This document shows positions 21,821-38,813 of a DNA stretch of 38,969 bases, in pieces; within the stretch, counting starts at the first letter, position 1; every line of letters starts with the position of its first letter. Origin of the DNA: Chloromonas sp. AAM2 (lineage: Eukaryota > Chlorophyta > Chlorophyceae > Chlamydomonadales > Chlamydomonadaceae); assembly GCA_004335635.1 (NCBI GenBank), contig QAXH01005250.1:1-38969 (forward strand). Reading direction: 5' to 3'. Position numbers and translations under genes: made by a program. The notes beneath the pieces are model-generated. The model had not been told where the DNA came from. It saw nothing but the letters and a program-made list of their open reading frames with translations, and did no database searches.

Positions 21821-22730
21821 AGGGCAGGAGGGACCACTGTCAAAAAACATGTTTGCCAGTTCTGGGACAGTTCTTGCGTCTGATACTAGAAGCACCTGTG
21901 GAACCGCCTGTCCCAAAAAAGTGAGTTTGTAACCTTTTGTTTTGCGATGAGCCAATGCTGGGACACACATCATGTGATTGTGATAGGGTTGGATCCTGGT
22001 GATGCTGGCAAACATCTTTTTTGTTTTGCGACTGGGCTGATAGCTTGCTTACATGGACAAAATTCGTTAGAATTTTGTCAAGTTGACTGGCACCGCTCGG
22101 ATGGATACCTCCTAGGGACAGCTGCCAAGCCATGCCAAACTGTGAGACTTCAGGAATGCTCCCCTGACACAGCTGCGCATCTGGAGCACGTCCCTCTCCC
22201 GCTTGTGTTCCATGGCTTACACATAGCATGATGAACACACCATCTCATAGCAAGTCAGCAGCATTCAGACTGAACAAGGGACGGAAATGACTTGACTGCA
22301 TGTGTTGCTGAGAGAAGTGAAGAGCTTGCTTTGCCAGCTGAGTCGCACACAGCCAGGCAAGCCAGCCACAAAGTGGAAAGCACATGTTTTGTGGCCGCGT
22401 ACCAAAAGCCTTACATTGGGATATCAAAGCCAGCAAGATGTAACGCACAGTCGAGCAGTGCAATTGACTGGGCACAGGCATGGGAAACTGTGATGAATCT
22501 GTCAAGGCACTGACTTTTCGGAATTGTCAAGTGGGAAACCTCAGCGCAAACAGGCAGGAGACCATCGGACCAGTATGGCCGGGCAGACAGCAGCCCAGAG
22601 GCAGGCAAGCAAGCGAAGCCCAGGTCGAAGCACAACACAGTAGCCGTGTCCGTGTGACTCATGATGTCATGTAATCTTCACCAATTGCTGCATAACATAC
22701 ATGTAGGGATCAGGTTATTACATTCTGCAT
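21769..22730. other. Convergent intergenic region; no gene recognised
   Basis: It lies between the stops of the CobW gene (21768, plus) and the prenyltransferase (22731, minus). It contains dispersed-repeat copy B and a TGTAA at 21929-21933, the usual polyadenylation signal of many green algae, which may serve the CobW transcript. Confidence 0.5.
21841..21930 (+). repeat. Dispersed repeat copy B
   Basis: It reads caaaaaacatgtttgccagt then tctgggacagttc and ends ggaaccgcctgtcccaaaaaa. The two halves are partly inverted (gggacag-gttc against gaac-cctgtccc), so this may be a small foldback element. It lies just after the CobW stop. Confidence 0.65.
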
Positions 22731-25684
22731 TCAACGATCAAAGTAATTGAGCTTGGAATGTGCCTCGATCCACTGATCATGCAGCAGCTGCTGTGAGCGC
22801 AACAGGCTCAGCACGCGAGCATGTGTACCCAGTTCTTCCTTGACTGCCGCGACACGAAGGCGGGCACCAAAACGAAGTGTGGTATGGCAGGCCAGGGCTG
22901 GTTCACCCTCTCCTTGATTTGGGACTGGGCAAGACCAGTCTCCCTGGCATGCACTGAATGCCATGCCCTGGACGCTTGGTTGAGATGGGCTGTCTTTGCA
23001 CTGGGCATGCGTAGGCTGTGTGGCTGTCCAGCAGGACTGAGAGAGCGCATGACTCCATGCACAGCCCACAAGCCTCCTATCGCCATCCTCAGGATGACTG
23101 GAGGCTGGCATGAATTCGCCTTCGTCACTGTTTGCATGTGCAGAGACCGTGCAGCAGGAGAAGGTCGAGCTTCCCTGTGATGGGAAACTTCTGGGCTTTG
23201 TTGGATGTGCTTGATGTGGTATCAACGCTTGTGTGAAGATGTTGTCATTTTGAACGACAGCGTCTGGGCTGGCGGCAGCAACAGGGCTGCCAGGAGCACT
23301 GACCCCAGGGCTTGTGGCGCTGCTTGGAGTTTGGCTACTGGTCATCAGACTAGCTCCTATGCCGCTGCTGCCTGGTGTGCTGGGTGTGGTGCTGTCTGTC
23401 TGTTCGCTAGAAGGAGCAATGGCTGTCTGTTCAGTTGGTCCGGCCAGAACCTCGCTGCAGCGCCCATGACTAGATGCACTGGGAGGACTGCTGGACTGGT
23501 GAAGTGCCAGTGGGCCGGCAGGCAAACTGAACGCAGGAATGATCACATCTGTGGGAGCTCTGTGCATATGAGTCATACCCATAGCTGCTGTTGCGCACCC
23601 TGCTGTCATGCTTGCACTGATGCTGTGGGTGGCTGCCTTGCCACCCAAGTGAGACCGCAGTCTACACAGATGATGGCCAATCATGTGCCAGACTGGAGCA
23701 AACCTGTGTGGTGCCCAGTTTCTGGGCCGCTCCCACATGTAAGCGAGTGAATCTTGCTGCTGCAATGTCTCCGTCTGATGCTGACTGACGCAGGTGGGCG
23801 ATCTGTGCTGCAGCCGCACCTCAGCAGTGGCATCCACACTCTCCTCAAATACTCCTTGGGTTACGTGACTCATATGTGTGCTGCCTGAGCTGTTGGCTGA
23901 CATGCTGGGTGGCAACTGGCTGGCCTCCTGCGTTGCACATGCCTTCAAATATTGCTGTTCAACTGCATGCAGCTTCCACCTGATGATGCATCTGCACAGG
24001 GCGGGCAAGAGGTGGATAGGAGGCAGCCAGCCTTGGTTGGTTAGTAGCCAATGCAAATGTGAGCCCTCAAGGCAATACATAAATCGTTGCGTGGGATTCA
24101 CAGCTTGCACAGAATGAACAGCAAACAGACAAGGAGGTTTATCGATGGAAACACGCTATGATATTGCCCAAAGGGATACAAAGCGGCGACAGAGCGATGC
24201 AGCAGCAAAGGCTGGCAGGCAAAGCAGGAAGTGCCACAAGATGGTCTGCGGCACCAATCACCTGGCAAACCCCAGGAAAGTCCAGCTGGGCCACATGCAG
24301 TCCACCCATTCCAGCTGCGCATGGGATGCCTGCCAGAGCATGAAGTCCGACAGGCGTGTCTCGCCTGAGGTGCGAATTAACAGGTCCACGGGAGGGCTGG
24401 CCTGTACGGACCAGTCGGGCAACCCAACAACAAGGCTTGAGGTCACGTGCCTGCATGCCTGCCACTCCAGCTACAAACAGCTGCGCTGCCATTCTGGCAT
24501 TTTCACTGTGCATGCATTTCAGAGAACTGATTCTAATCCAGGTGTTGGGCCTCTGCTTGTTTGTTGGTCGACTGCCGTCCTACTCTTGCAATTATTCTTG
24601 CAATTACTAATAAGCCTGTACAACATGTTGAAGCAATCCGGCCTCATGAAATGTCACACCTGTGTCCGCATGCAGCGGTGCAGAAGCTGCGGGCTGAGAT
24701 CCTGCTTCCGCAACAAGCCGGAGTGAAGACTGCCATGCATCACATCCATGCTGTGTATCAACTCCTCACGGGACCTGCGGGTGCACGAGTGACACTGAGT
24801 GAGCATCTGTCCTGGTGCCCATTGTTACTGTGTGCAACGACTGAGTAGCATGCTCTAGTTATAGTCATTCGAACACTCCTAATAGTAATACTCCTAATTA
24901 ATAATAATAAGTCAGGCCTTGGCTGTCACCCAGTTTCATTGATGATTGCACAATGTGCACAGAGCGTTGGGAATACTGTAGTAAGCAGCAGGGTTTCGCC
25001 AAGGGCAGGCGTGTGCACTTACGTGTATGAGAAGCATATGTTGAGCACAGCCTGCTTGGCGGGTAGTGCAGCTGTCTTTTGCATCAAACGCGCTGCTGAG
25101 CCTTGGACACTAGCTGGCGCCAGGGACAGATCACCCAGTATGCGAATCTCCACCCCCTTCCGCTCAGCCAGGCCGTCCTCCTGCACCCGTGCATGGTGTG
25201 CTCCTGGGTTTGGATGCAAACCACGCCAATGATGGTGCATGCTTTGCACAGCTGCCTGACAGCCATTGGGCTCGAACAAGGTATGAGCTGCCTGGAGCGC
25301 GCACCTGCATGAGCTCAGCAAATTTGTCTTCAGACAGCTGCATGAGCTGCTCCACCTCCTCGAGTGAGCGGGAAAAGTTGTCAATTGAGAACGCATAGAC
25401 AGTAATGTGCTGCACCCCGAGCTCAAGGCACCAATGAATGGTGTCCACCATCTGCGCAGCACAGCAAAGTATGCTTTATTGTGGCGGCCCACATTGTGCG
25501 CGGTCGAAGATCTGTAACTCGTGTCACGTACCTTCCCGTAGCCCTTCTTATGCCCGTCAATCTTCTTGATGTTTTGTTCGGCTGCAAATCTCCTGTTGCC
25601 ATCCATAATGAATGCGACGTGTCCAGGTATGCCACCGGGTTGGAGTAGGATGGACAATGCCCAGCGCATCCATTGACAAACCAT
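22731..25684 (-). CDS. Dehydrodolichyl diphosphate synthase (cis-prenyltransferase) with a long C-terminal extension, 6 exons
   Basis: Exons: 25684-25532, 25451-25305, 25180-25023, 24774-24660, 24401-24262, 23991-22731; about 657 residues. The enzyme adds isopentenyl units in cis to farnesyl diphosphate, making the lipid carrier for N-glycosylation at the ER. Family motifs appear in order: [14 protein letters not shown] with the catalytic Asp (about residue 28), [54 protein letters not shown] and WVDCMWPSW. The order and spacing match eukaryotic DHDDS subunits, about 333 residues in human. ATG codons at 25684 and 25669 are both possible starts. After [17 protein letters not shown] the single last exon runs on for about 400 residues rich in Ser, Thr, Pro, Ala, His and Gln, with no recognised domain. 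Eukaryotic DHDDS works with a NgBR/NUS1 partner, not seen in this window. Confidence 0.9.
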
Positions 25685-26049
25685 TGCACAAGGATTGTGT
25701 TTATGATATGTTACGTGTATTGAACACTGGTCGGTTGGCCAAGGCAGCTAAGAGGCTTGAATGGGCCCCATGATACAGAATGGACGCAGCCTTTGCATTG
25801 AGAGACTCTGTGATGGCAATGGAAGCTGTACCACGCCCTCCAGGTCATTAACGTGACGATTGGCTTTGAAAGGCTGGCAACGACGAGAAACGCTGTTGCG
25901 GTTATTGCCGAGTTGGCCTGCCAAATTGGCCGCATCCGGCCAGAAGACTGCACATTCAAGCAGAGCAGTACGCCACGCGTGATTCGCCTGTGTTGCAACA
26001 CTTGTTACAGCCAGGGGTTAACAGCCCTGGTCAATCTGCGCTGACCGAT
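25685..26049. promoter_or_regulatory. Candidate bidirectional promoter: prenyltransferase / DNL protein
   Basis: 365 bp lie between the minus-strand prenyltransferase start (25684) and the plus-strand ATG at 26050. No TATA box is evident. Inferred from head-to-head spacing. Confidence 0.45.
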
Positions 26050-27984
26050 ATGCAGTCGTTGGCGACTCGCCCAGCTACACATGTGTGCGCCTCAGCACGG
26101 CCCAGGCCGGCCATGCTACCGTTCGCGAGGGTCAACCCGCGCCAGGCATTGCTTGTTTCGCGAGCTTCCACAGATGGGGGAGCCCCAGCAGCGGAGCCTG
26201 CTCGCCACATGGCACTTCCTGGTGGCGCCCTGTGGTTGCTGAGCTATCTACAGGTGCGAATTTACAAGAGCAAGCCCTTGTCCAGCGGCGTGATTTTTCT
26301 GAGCCGGTTTGCTTTTGACGAGAATCTTAGTATCATAGTATCATATGTGGACGTATTTGCACAGTAGTCTTACATGAGCCTTGGGCGTAGTTTCAAAAAA
26401 AAAGTAGGCACGTCGACACGAACCCTAGATTTGCTGCATTGACTGACTGGCCCCACTGACTGACCCCACTGTTGTGTGGCTTGTAGTGCGCTACCTTCTT
26501 TTCCAATACTGTGGGTCGGACGAAGATGCATGTTCTGGGTGTGAATCGTGGGGAAGCCTCTGGAATCTCTCTGCATGCTTCAACTGCGTGGCCGTGGCAT
26601 GGCGTTTAAAATATGTCGTTCTGTTCTGCCACTTCAGAGCCATACTGCGGTGTGGTCTCTGCCGTGTGCTCCTCCTAAATGACACACTCAGTATTACATA
26701 TGACACGGTGTGCTGTCTGCGCCGTTCATGTTCAACATTAACATTCTTAACTTCAGAGCCGCTGCTGTCTGTGTGCAGCCTTTAACCCCTGGGGCCCCTT
26801 GTTTGCCTTGCTTGTTCTCAGGACCAATTCTACGACATCCGAGGCCCTCAGTTTGTCATAACACGCAGTGAGGCATCAGGCACAGCCTTTAAGAAAGTTC
26901 GCAGCAAGACGTTGGTGCACCCCAACCCGAACCCAGGCTCTGAGAGCAGCAGCACCGGCTTGATCCATCAGGCTTCACGCACTTTTCCATGGCAGTACAC
27001 TCAGCTGCTTGAAGGTGGAACCATCGACATTTCAGACTACCTGGACCCTTGGTCTGAGGATGAAGATGTGCTGGGCACTCAAGTCAGTGGCCATCAGGTG
27101 CAAGCCAACACGACTTGCACAGGCATTGTGCGAGTGGAGTCGGATGTCAGTGAAGACGGTACAGAGGAGGAGGTTGATGTTTTCTACACCAACAGCACCT
27201 CTCCTCGTAGGACCAAGATGGTGAGTGCTTCAGCAAGCCTGTCCCGCAGCATTCCAGCCTTGTTACACAGTCGTGCCTGAGCAGAAGCAATCGTACAGTT
27301 GTCTGACGTCAGCTTTTACTTGCCATAAACCTTCATGCCAGTAGATGCTAGCTGGTAGCACTAGGCTGGGTGTGGCAGTGCCTTGCTAGTTGCGCCTTGT
27401 GCTCCTGCACTATATCTCTGGCACTGCACTGTACTACACCTGCTCTACTGTGACTGTTCTCCGCACTTGTCAGATTGGTTTCACTTGCAAGTGCTGCGGT
27501 GCACGCAACTACAACAGCATCAACCCGCGCTCGTTCTTGGAGGGCACCCTGGTGGCTCAGTGCGCGAAGTGCGAGCGCTGGCACAAGCTGTCAGATCATT
27601 TCAACCTGTTCCATAACCTGCAGGTGTGTGGGCTGGGTCTATGCGTCTGTGATGCGAGCTGGTCAGGGTGCATACATTGCTGAAATATGTCTGAGTTACA
27701 GCAGCCATCCTGATCATCAAACTGACCACACCTTATTGACCAGGTTAAACAGCAGGTTGTGTTGGGTGCACTGCGTACATCGTGTGTATGACAATTAAAC
27801 AACCAATTTCCGGCGGTCGATTTATCTCAATACTACTGCAACTCTTTGTGTGCAGGGCCCACTGCTGCGCGGTCGCCCCGCTGTGAGCGAGGAGGACATC
27901 CCGCCCTCACTGCGCCTGGACCCCATGTACTGGACTGACTTTGATGGCAGTTTTGGCCTTGATGATGGCATTGACCTCGTGTGA
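26050..27984 (+). CDS. DNL-type zinc-finger protein, plastid Hsp70-escort (HEP2/ZR2-like), 4 exons
   Basis: Exons: 26050-26253, 26822-27220, 27474-27623, 27856-27984; 293 residues. The N-terminus (MQSLATRPATHVCASARPRP...) is basic and rich in Ala, Ser and Arg like a chloroplast transit peptide. Exon 3 encodes the DNL zinc finger: GFTCKCCGAR (Cys 206 and 209), GTLVAQCAKC (Cys 231 and 234), then WHKLSDHFNLFHN, where plants have a similar FHKLVDNLNLFHE-type ending and mitochondrial Zim17 has RHxIADxLGWF. His 238 and Asp 242 are kept. Members keep organelle Hsp70 soluble. A middle domain of about 130 residues (exon 2) includes DYLDPWSEDED and is acidic. The short last exon ends FGLDDGIDLV. It is head-to-head with the prenyltransferase and convergent with the SRPK gene. 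Confidence 0.88.
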
Positions 27985-29457
27985 GCAAGGCGCACTGTGA
28001 TCCTTCATGCGTCCTTGCCAGAGCGACTCTGCGAGTGACGTGGTTGGCCAGCCTTCCTGCCTTGCATGCTTGTTGGACAATCGGAGCCAGCGACTTGAAC
28101 TTTTGGGCTGATGAGATGACGCTGGGTAAAAAGATGCTGTTGCGAGCTTGATCGCGGGCATGGCAAACGCTGGGTCTTCGTTTGTTTGGCAGTGCTACAC
28201 CAGATTGCGAACGTGCCCTCTTGCAAGTGGAGGCAGTTAACAATTGCTCGGCTCCTGATTGGCTCAAATGCACGAGTCAGCAGAATCTATGACATGGGAT
28301 TGACAGGTCCAGGCGTTGACAAGTTGAGCGTTGTTTCACTGGTTTAACTCTGATGTAGATTTATTTCTTATGCCCTGACAGGCTTTGTATTTCAGGTAGG
28401 TGAATGTATGCTTTCCTGTCGCTGTTGTGATGGCAGTAGTATATACTATTGTATCTTATAGCCTACAGGCTGTTGGTTCAAGGCCCGGCTGGCTCATCAG
28501 AAAATGTCGGCGCCACATGTAGGCATATGAAAAGGATGGACATCTTGAGCAACAATATTGGTTTGTTTGTGCTGTGGCTGTTACAAGGAGAGTGCACAAG
28601 CGAACAGTGCAATCCTGTCACTGTTACAAGTCGCTGTTACTTGCATGTGTTACCTTGTTGGCTGCGCCTTGTGGTGGGGTCTGAGCATTGTTGTTGTCAC
28701 TGTACGAGTGCTGTTTTCACTCTATCGTTTTCCATCATGTGCCAGGGTGTGCATCCAGGAGAGTGTGCATTGAGTGTATAAAGACCCTTGTTACACGTTT
28801 GTGACCTAGATAGTGGTGAAGGTGCACAAAGCGCAGATGTAAAGCCTCATACAGCATGGTCCAAAAGCCAGTAATTGCCTCTCAGGCAAGTGCTTATCTC
28901 TCATGCAAGGCAAATCGCAATCACTCCTACACATGGTTCTTGCAGTGACATATGGATCACCAAGTCATTGCACAAAACGTCCATCAAGCTAGTCAAGGCC
29001 CTAGCACACTGTGTCATGATAACACATCAGAAAGACCCAGCTCTTTCCTCCAGCCACATAAGTTCATTCGTTGCACTTTCTATAGCCCACACAATGAAAC
29101 CGTGTTCTTATAACCCCATTTCTGCCCATAGGTCACCCCCGTTATGGTGCCTAGAGTTCGGCCTTGGGATTTGTGGGCGACCTACAGAGCAACAGGCAAG
29201 AACACCTGTCGCCACTTTGCAACAGTGGGGCTGAACAATCCAGTGCGAATGTGCAGATAGCTCTTGCCACGGCTCCCGTGGCTTCAGGCTCGACCCTTGC
29301 CTAATTCTGCCCCCACCCAAGCACTCCCTCACTCCAAAAGTCTCACATCCCACTAGACATCAAGGAGTTCTGAACGTGTCAATCCTCACTCTCAACTCCG
29401 TCACCAATGCCAGTCCAATAAAAACGTCCAACTCGTCAGCAAGCTTAGTCTGAATTG
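27985..29457. other. Convergent intergenic region; no gene recognised
   Basis: About 1.5 kb between the DNL gene and the SRPK gene. Open frames here are short and show no family motif. A TGTAA occurs near 28838, far from the DNL stop. No tandem repeat of note was seen. Confidence 0.5.
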
Positions 29458-34010
<4,553 letters not shown>

Positions 34011-34348
34011 GGTGCGCCACCGCCAGCCGCTGCCTGCCTTTGATCAATTGAACCAGATCGCTGGTGGTTGGGGTTAAAAGATGGGGGTAAAAAGATATTC
34101 CAGGAACCAACTCAGCACGAGGAAACTGGTGTGCAAACTGTGAACGTTTGAGCGTTCCCGGAGACTAGCCGGGAATGAGGAGAAACGTCATTCAGCCGTT
34201 ACAGTGTGCATGAAGCCGCTGGTAGCATGCCATTCGTAGAGCTCATTCATAGCGTGTGAGAGCCTTGACATCGTCATCTGCGCAGTCCAAGATCGCACCG
34301 CTGCACAGCTCACATCACATCAGCAACTCAAACTACCAGGCACCCACA
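34011..34348. promoter_or_regulatory. Candidate bidirectional promoter: SRPK / F-box-FIST gene
   Basis: 338 bp lie between the SRPK start (34010, minus) and the F-box-FIST ATG (34349, plus). It contains a dyad TTCCCGG-(7)-CCGGGAA at 34155-34175, which could be a protein-binding site. No TATA box is evident. Confidence 0.5.
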
Positions 34349-36476
34349 ATGGATACTGTCCTGCTGGACCTACCTGATGAGGCATTGCTTCTAATCCTGG
34401 CAGCCACAGGCATGCGTGGAATTACTTGTGCCGCAGCAGCCTGCAAGAGGCTTTTGGCAGCACGTGATCAACTGGCAGTGCATCAGGTCTTCGCCAGCGC
34501 AGGTGTGCAGGGGCAGGCGAAGGTCAGCTGCAGTGTTCATGCCGTGTGCAGAGCAGCGCTGTTGTTTACAATGTAATGGGTAGGCGTTTGGACACAACTG
34601 CTCAGTATCTGACGCCCATTTCCCTGACTGTTTTGCACATTAGACAGGATGCCCCCAACCTCATGATCAAATCTTTCGAACCTTGTTGTGCTTTGCTGCT
34701 GCTTAGTAGCAAGAGCAGCACAACCAAAGCATTCTCTGTACGTGCAGATGCATGTGTGGGGTCCAGGCTGAGTCTGCTTGTGACATTTCAATGTTATTCT
34801 TTGCCCACTATCAGTGTACTGCACCAGCGGATTGAGGCGGCTGCACCTTGGATATGGGTTTTGCGCGTAGAGCTGCATTGTGCAATCCCTTGCAGGCTCT
34901 GACGAGCCCGACCTGAGTGATGCGATAGCGGATGCTGCGTCACGGGCGTTGGAGGGCATGCTGGGTGGGTATAAAACGTGACAAGCAAGTCGGGCTTTCA
35001 GAGTGCGTGCATGCAGAGCACACGTCAAGACACGGTGAAACGTTGCTCAGCTTGTCGCCTTGTGTGCCTGTCCGTGTCCTTAGTGTAATCTGGCACGCAT
35101 GTCCTCCTCCACTCGATACCAGACACGGCGGTGGCAGACATGGGTTCAGCACTGCTGCACTGTGAACCAGTCTTGTTGAGATTCATCCTGTTCGTTCCAC
35201 CTTGCAGATACTGCATTTGTAGATTGTACCTTGTGATTGTATCTGAGCTGACCCTCTAGCAAGTCACTAGCTGCCATTATTTGTTCAAGTGCACAAATTG
35301 TGACACGCATAACAAAAGTAATGCATGTGCAGCCGACAAGCCTCGTCTCGGGCATTGCTTCTTGCCCTTGTGACTGCCCAGGCAGGTTACAGCGGCTCAC
35401 AGCCTGTAAAAAAAAAAGTTTGCCAGTTCTGGGACAATTTTTAGGAACAGTGTGGCAGCAGGGAAATTGTGGAAACAGGGTTCATGCCAGAGTACAGGGT
35501 CAGGGCTAGTCAGGGAGGCAGGGGCTCCTTGCCCCTGCTGAGGTCCATTGCCTCCTGCTGAGCTGCCTCAGCTGTAGCTTGCACGGCTGTTGATGCTGCA
35601 CGCAGTTTTGGCAGCAGCTGACCATGCAATGCAATGAACTCGGTTGCTGATAGCGAGGGGCAGCCGCCATGCGTCTGTTGCAGCAGGCCCTGCACCAGGC
35701 CAGGCAGGTCCACCAAGCCAGCCTGTTGCCTGAGGTTGTGGAGCATCCTGCAGCGGACAATATCAATAGCATGGGCTTGAAGCACAATACAGGCGTGTGC
35801 CAGCTTCTCATGCTGCGGCCCCTGCGGCCCCTGCGACCTCATGGACAGGGAAAAAGCGACGCGGGTCACGCACTTGACTATTTGTTTACACGGCACGCTA
35901 TGCAGCCCTAGCCTTTCCTTAGCCAAGCTGCGCCTGCGCTTTGTCCAGGCACTGTCGACTTCGCGGTCCTGTTTGTCACGGGGCACAAGATCTACGCGGC
36001 GCAGCGGTCGATAAGCAATGGCCACGCAGTAAGGCTCCAACGCCATCTGCCACAGGTAGAAAACAGAGAAAAGACCGCTTGACTGCAGTTACGTCAAATT
36101 CGCCGCAACAATTGGATTGGGCGCACCGTCACAACCACTTTCAACATCCCGGTCGTCCCTGGTTAGGTGTTGGTGCGAGCTTCCCTGTGCCTAGTCGAAC
36201 ATCGCATGCCTACAAGTCGGCCCATTGGATGGCCTACCCATTCGGAGCCTAGCCTGCTTGTTCGCTGTAAGTGCAGGGTGTTCCTGTTGTGGGCTGCGGC
36301 GTGCAAGGCCTGATGAGCACAGTACAGGACGGAGGGGTACTGCAGCTGGATCCCCAGTGGGGCACGAGCTCAGGCTCAGGGGTGGCTGTGCTGCTGGGCC
36401 GCATGCCGGGCCACATAGTGAGACCCTTCATTGATTTTCAAGTGGAAGAAACTGGGTCGGGTAAAAGGAGACAGGT

Positions 36477-36520
<44 letters not shown>

Positions 36521-38202
36521 GAGTGGGGGGGAGGCAGAGAGAGCGGAAGAGGGAGAGGGAGAGGGAGAAACTGGTGACTGTGTGAGACCTTTGATGAAAG
36601 GACTGATTTAAATTGTTTTAGCTGTTAGTCAGTGTCAGGTTCATGTACCAAGCCACGCAGGCCTCGGAACGCGCAAGCATTCTTTCCCACCTCTCATGGG
36701 GCCGGCATAGAGATCACCACAGCCCAGACCCCCGCGCCACAGACTGGCAGCTGACTCTTCATGGCTTGGCCCAGCTCACATACAACACTGGTTGCAAAAA
36801 ACAGAAGTTTGCCAGGTCTGGGACAAGCCTGTGTGACTCTCAGTTGTAATGCCTGTGTTTTGAAGTGGTACACTGACAGCATGAGTCCGTTAGTTGTTTC
36901 AAGTTGAGGCATAGCAAATGGGGGAATACTGATGTGTGGTTGGACGGCTCAGATTTCCGAGACAAAAAGGGAATGTCGCTTTTGGGACAGTTCGTGTGTC
37001 CAGCACTGCAGACAGTGTGTATGTTGGTGTTCTAGTGTGCTCAGTGTTGGCATGTGCTGCATTGTCACTGGGTACGTTTTCATCAACATGCGTGTGTGTT
37101 TTCAAACGCAATGTGAGGCAGTACCATTGACCAGACAGTGACTGATTTCATAGCCGGGGAACTCAGAGCTGTTTTCAAGATAGAGGACTTCGGAAACTTC
37201 GACCCCTGATCTCAGACAGCGCAGCATGTCCACGGCTGGACCCGGGGGCCAGGGATGCTTACACCAGGCCAGCACATACGCATCATGACGGCCTGTGCCG
37301 AAGAGCGCCCTGTGTCCTCCAGTGTCCAGTGTCCAGTGTCCTTTCTCAGTCATTGTTTGTTTTTTGCAGGGCAAAGGGACCATCAAGGCGCGCACATCTG
37401 ACTTCCACCGCTGGCTTGCGCGCCACCCTAAAGCCCCTGATCAGCTGGTTCCACAATCAGTGTGGCTGTTCTCCCGGAACCATGACGGCATGCTGGACCC
37501 ATATTTTCAAGCGAAGCAGGTGTGGAACGTGCTTGTGGGTATGACAGGGAGCAGGGTTTGGAACCTTTGGCGCAGTGACAGGAAACGTGACAGGCAAGCG
37601 ACAGCGCGTGGGCAAGATGCCGCTCCAGTGCTCGTGATGAGAGTGCTGCGCAGTACAATCCTTTTCCCCATAACTGAATGTTTGAGAACTGGCCAGACCT
37701 GGTGGCAGCGGGGTGACCTCGGCCGCCCCAACCGGCCTTTGAGCACGGAATCCAACAGTTTGGCCACAATCGACTACCATTCAGACATTCAATCATGTGG
37801 GCGACCCACTTGTCATGTCCTTGTGAATAATGTCTGTAGGGCCAAATGGTTATTTCAGGAGGTGTTGTTGCGCACCGTCTCTTCTTTGCCCCTGGACCAC
37901 GCCTGGGTGCTTGCTGCCCGGAGTGGACCGTTGCACGTCCAATAGGCAAGGGCAGGTATGTCAACAGCCAGGACGAGGCATACTTTGCAGGCTTGGCGTT
38001 CTGCCCCCGGGGTCCAGACGAACCTGATTCCACTACCCACAAGCCAGGACCATCTACCACCCACCTGCCAGGACCATCCACTACACACATGCCGAAGTCG
38101 AGGCAGGCTGGACCCATGCCAGCCGGTGGTGCCCCAGACCCAGTGAACACAAACAACGGTGTGCGTGCCGGAGCAGCAACACTATTGGGACTGCACCATG
38201 GG
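34349..38202 (+). CDS. F-box/FIST-domain protein (FBXO22-like), 3' end not resolved
   Basis: Exons: 34349-34502, 34896-34964, 35949-36055, 36277-36474, 37370-37519, 37840-38202; 347 codons so far, all phases joining. Residues about 6-40 (LLDLPDEALLLILAATGMRG) form an F-box-like motif, the Skp1-binding part of SCF ubiquitin ligases. A FIST_N-like domain follows: SDEPDLSDAIADAASRALEG, DFAVLFVTGH, GVPVVGCGVQGLMS, GSGVAVLLGRMPGHIVRPF and VISGGVVAHRLFF...YFAGLAFC. FIST domains are thought to bind small ligands. The F-box plus FIST order is that of FBXO22. The ATG has A at -3 and G at +4. Exon 4 could instead end at 36417, also in phase. Expected FIST_C exons should lie after 38202. Weak candidates are pieces at about 38456-38510 (EDALATLQL) and 38570-38639 (DYCVWQGVEVGD). 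The gene probably continues past the window edge. Confidence 0.75.
35408..35480 (+). repeat. Dispersed repeat copy C
   Basis: It reads a run of ten A, then gtttgccagttctgggacaa and tttttaggaacag. It lies in intron 2 of the F-box-FIST gene. Same family as copies A, B and D. Confidence 0.7.
35510..36046 (-). CDS. Possible nested or antisense gene fragment, hypothetical
   Basis: A 178-codon frame with a protein-like composition (for example QAGLVDLPGLVQGLLQQ and FIALHGQLLPKLRAA). It runs antisense through intron 2 and overlaps exon 3 of the F-box-FIST gene. No family is recognised and no splice model supports it. It could be a nested gene, a decayed mobile-element fragment, or chance. The overlap with a well-supported exon argues against it. 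Confidence 0.2.
   Translation of the reverse strand: MALEPYCVAIAYRPLRRVDLVPRDKQDREVDSAWTKRRRSLAKERLGLHSVPCKQIVKCVTRVAFSLSMRSQGPQGPQHEKLAHACIVLQAHAIDIVRCRMLHNLRQQAGLVDLPGLVQGLLQQTHGGCPSLSATEFIALHGQLLPKLRAASTAVQATAEAAQQEAMDLSRGKEPLPP
36483..36517 (+). repeat. (GA)n microsatellite next to an F-box-FIST donor
   Basis: About 17 GA units follow directly after the preferred donor of exon 4 (exon end 36474) and run into a G- and GA-rich stretch to about 36570. Confidence 0.93.
36795..36830 (+). repeat. Dispersed repeat copy D
   Basis: It reads caaaaaacagaagtttgcca then ggtctgggacaag. It lies in intron 4 of the F-box-FIST gene. A related block (gacaaaaaggg...tttgggacagttc) sits at 36961-36993. Confidence 0.65.
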
Positions 38203-38813
38203 GTGAGCCGGGAGAGAGTAAGGGGCAGAATCCGTTCAAAGTAGGTCAGGCACACAACCAGAACGGGCAAAGGGCAAGCAGGTTGGCTGCCCAGGGCTGA
38301 CCTGGCAGCAGGTCCGTGGGCCTGTCCAGTCATACAGTACTGTTACGTGCAGGTCTACTTCACAGTTAGTACTTGTTTGGAACATGCGGGTCTTGTTAGC
38401 TTGGATGTAGTCATCGCAACAATGCTGCATTATGACAGGTCAGTGACCAGATGTTGCAGAAAGGGAAAGAGGACGCACTGGCAACTCTTCAGCTTTCAGT
38501 TCACAGGGTTCAACCACATAGAAAGGCATGCAGAAGCATCCAACCTCTGCCAACATGTCATGTGCTGCAGGATTATTGCGTGTGGCAAGGTGTTGAGGTT
38601 GGAGATGTTGGAGAGGACATGGGGTGCTCTCTGTCAGGTAAATGAGGGTGAAGAACAGCAGGGTATTGCATGTACTTTTGTGAAGGGTTATCAGTCCAAA
38701 CACGTGATCACCATGACCAATGCTTACCGTTTCGCAAAGGGTGCAGATACATACTGTTGCCCATTGCTTGTGGTCCAAGGATTTCTCAGGAACTGGTTAG
38801 TGAGCTGGGCAGT

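Noticed and set aside
21193..21843. 216-codon minus-strand open frame
   Set aside because: It is antisense to the acidic and Lys-rich tail exons of the CobW gene; GC-rich repeats keep this frame open by chance.
37428..38333. 301-codon minus-strand open frame near the right end
   Set aside because: It is the antisense of F-box-FIST exons 5 and 6, whose sense frame shows FIST motifs and proper splice sites.
38353..38437. Candidate exon 7 of the F-box-FIST gene (VYFTVSTCLEHAGL...)
   Set aside because: Good acceptor and donor in phase, but the peptide has no convincing FIST likeness and a clean next exon was not found; left out of the model.
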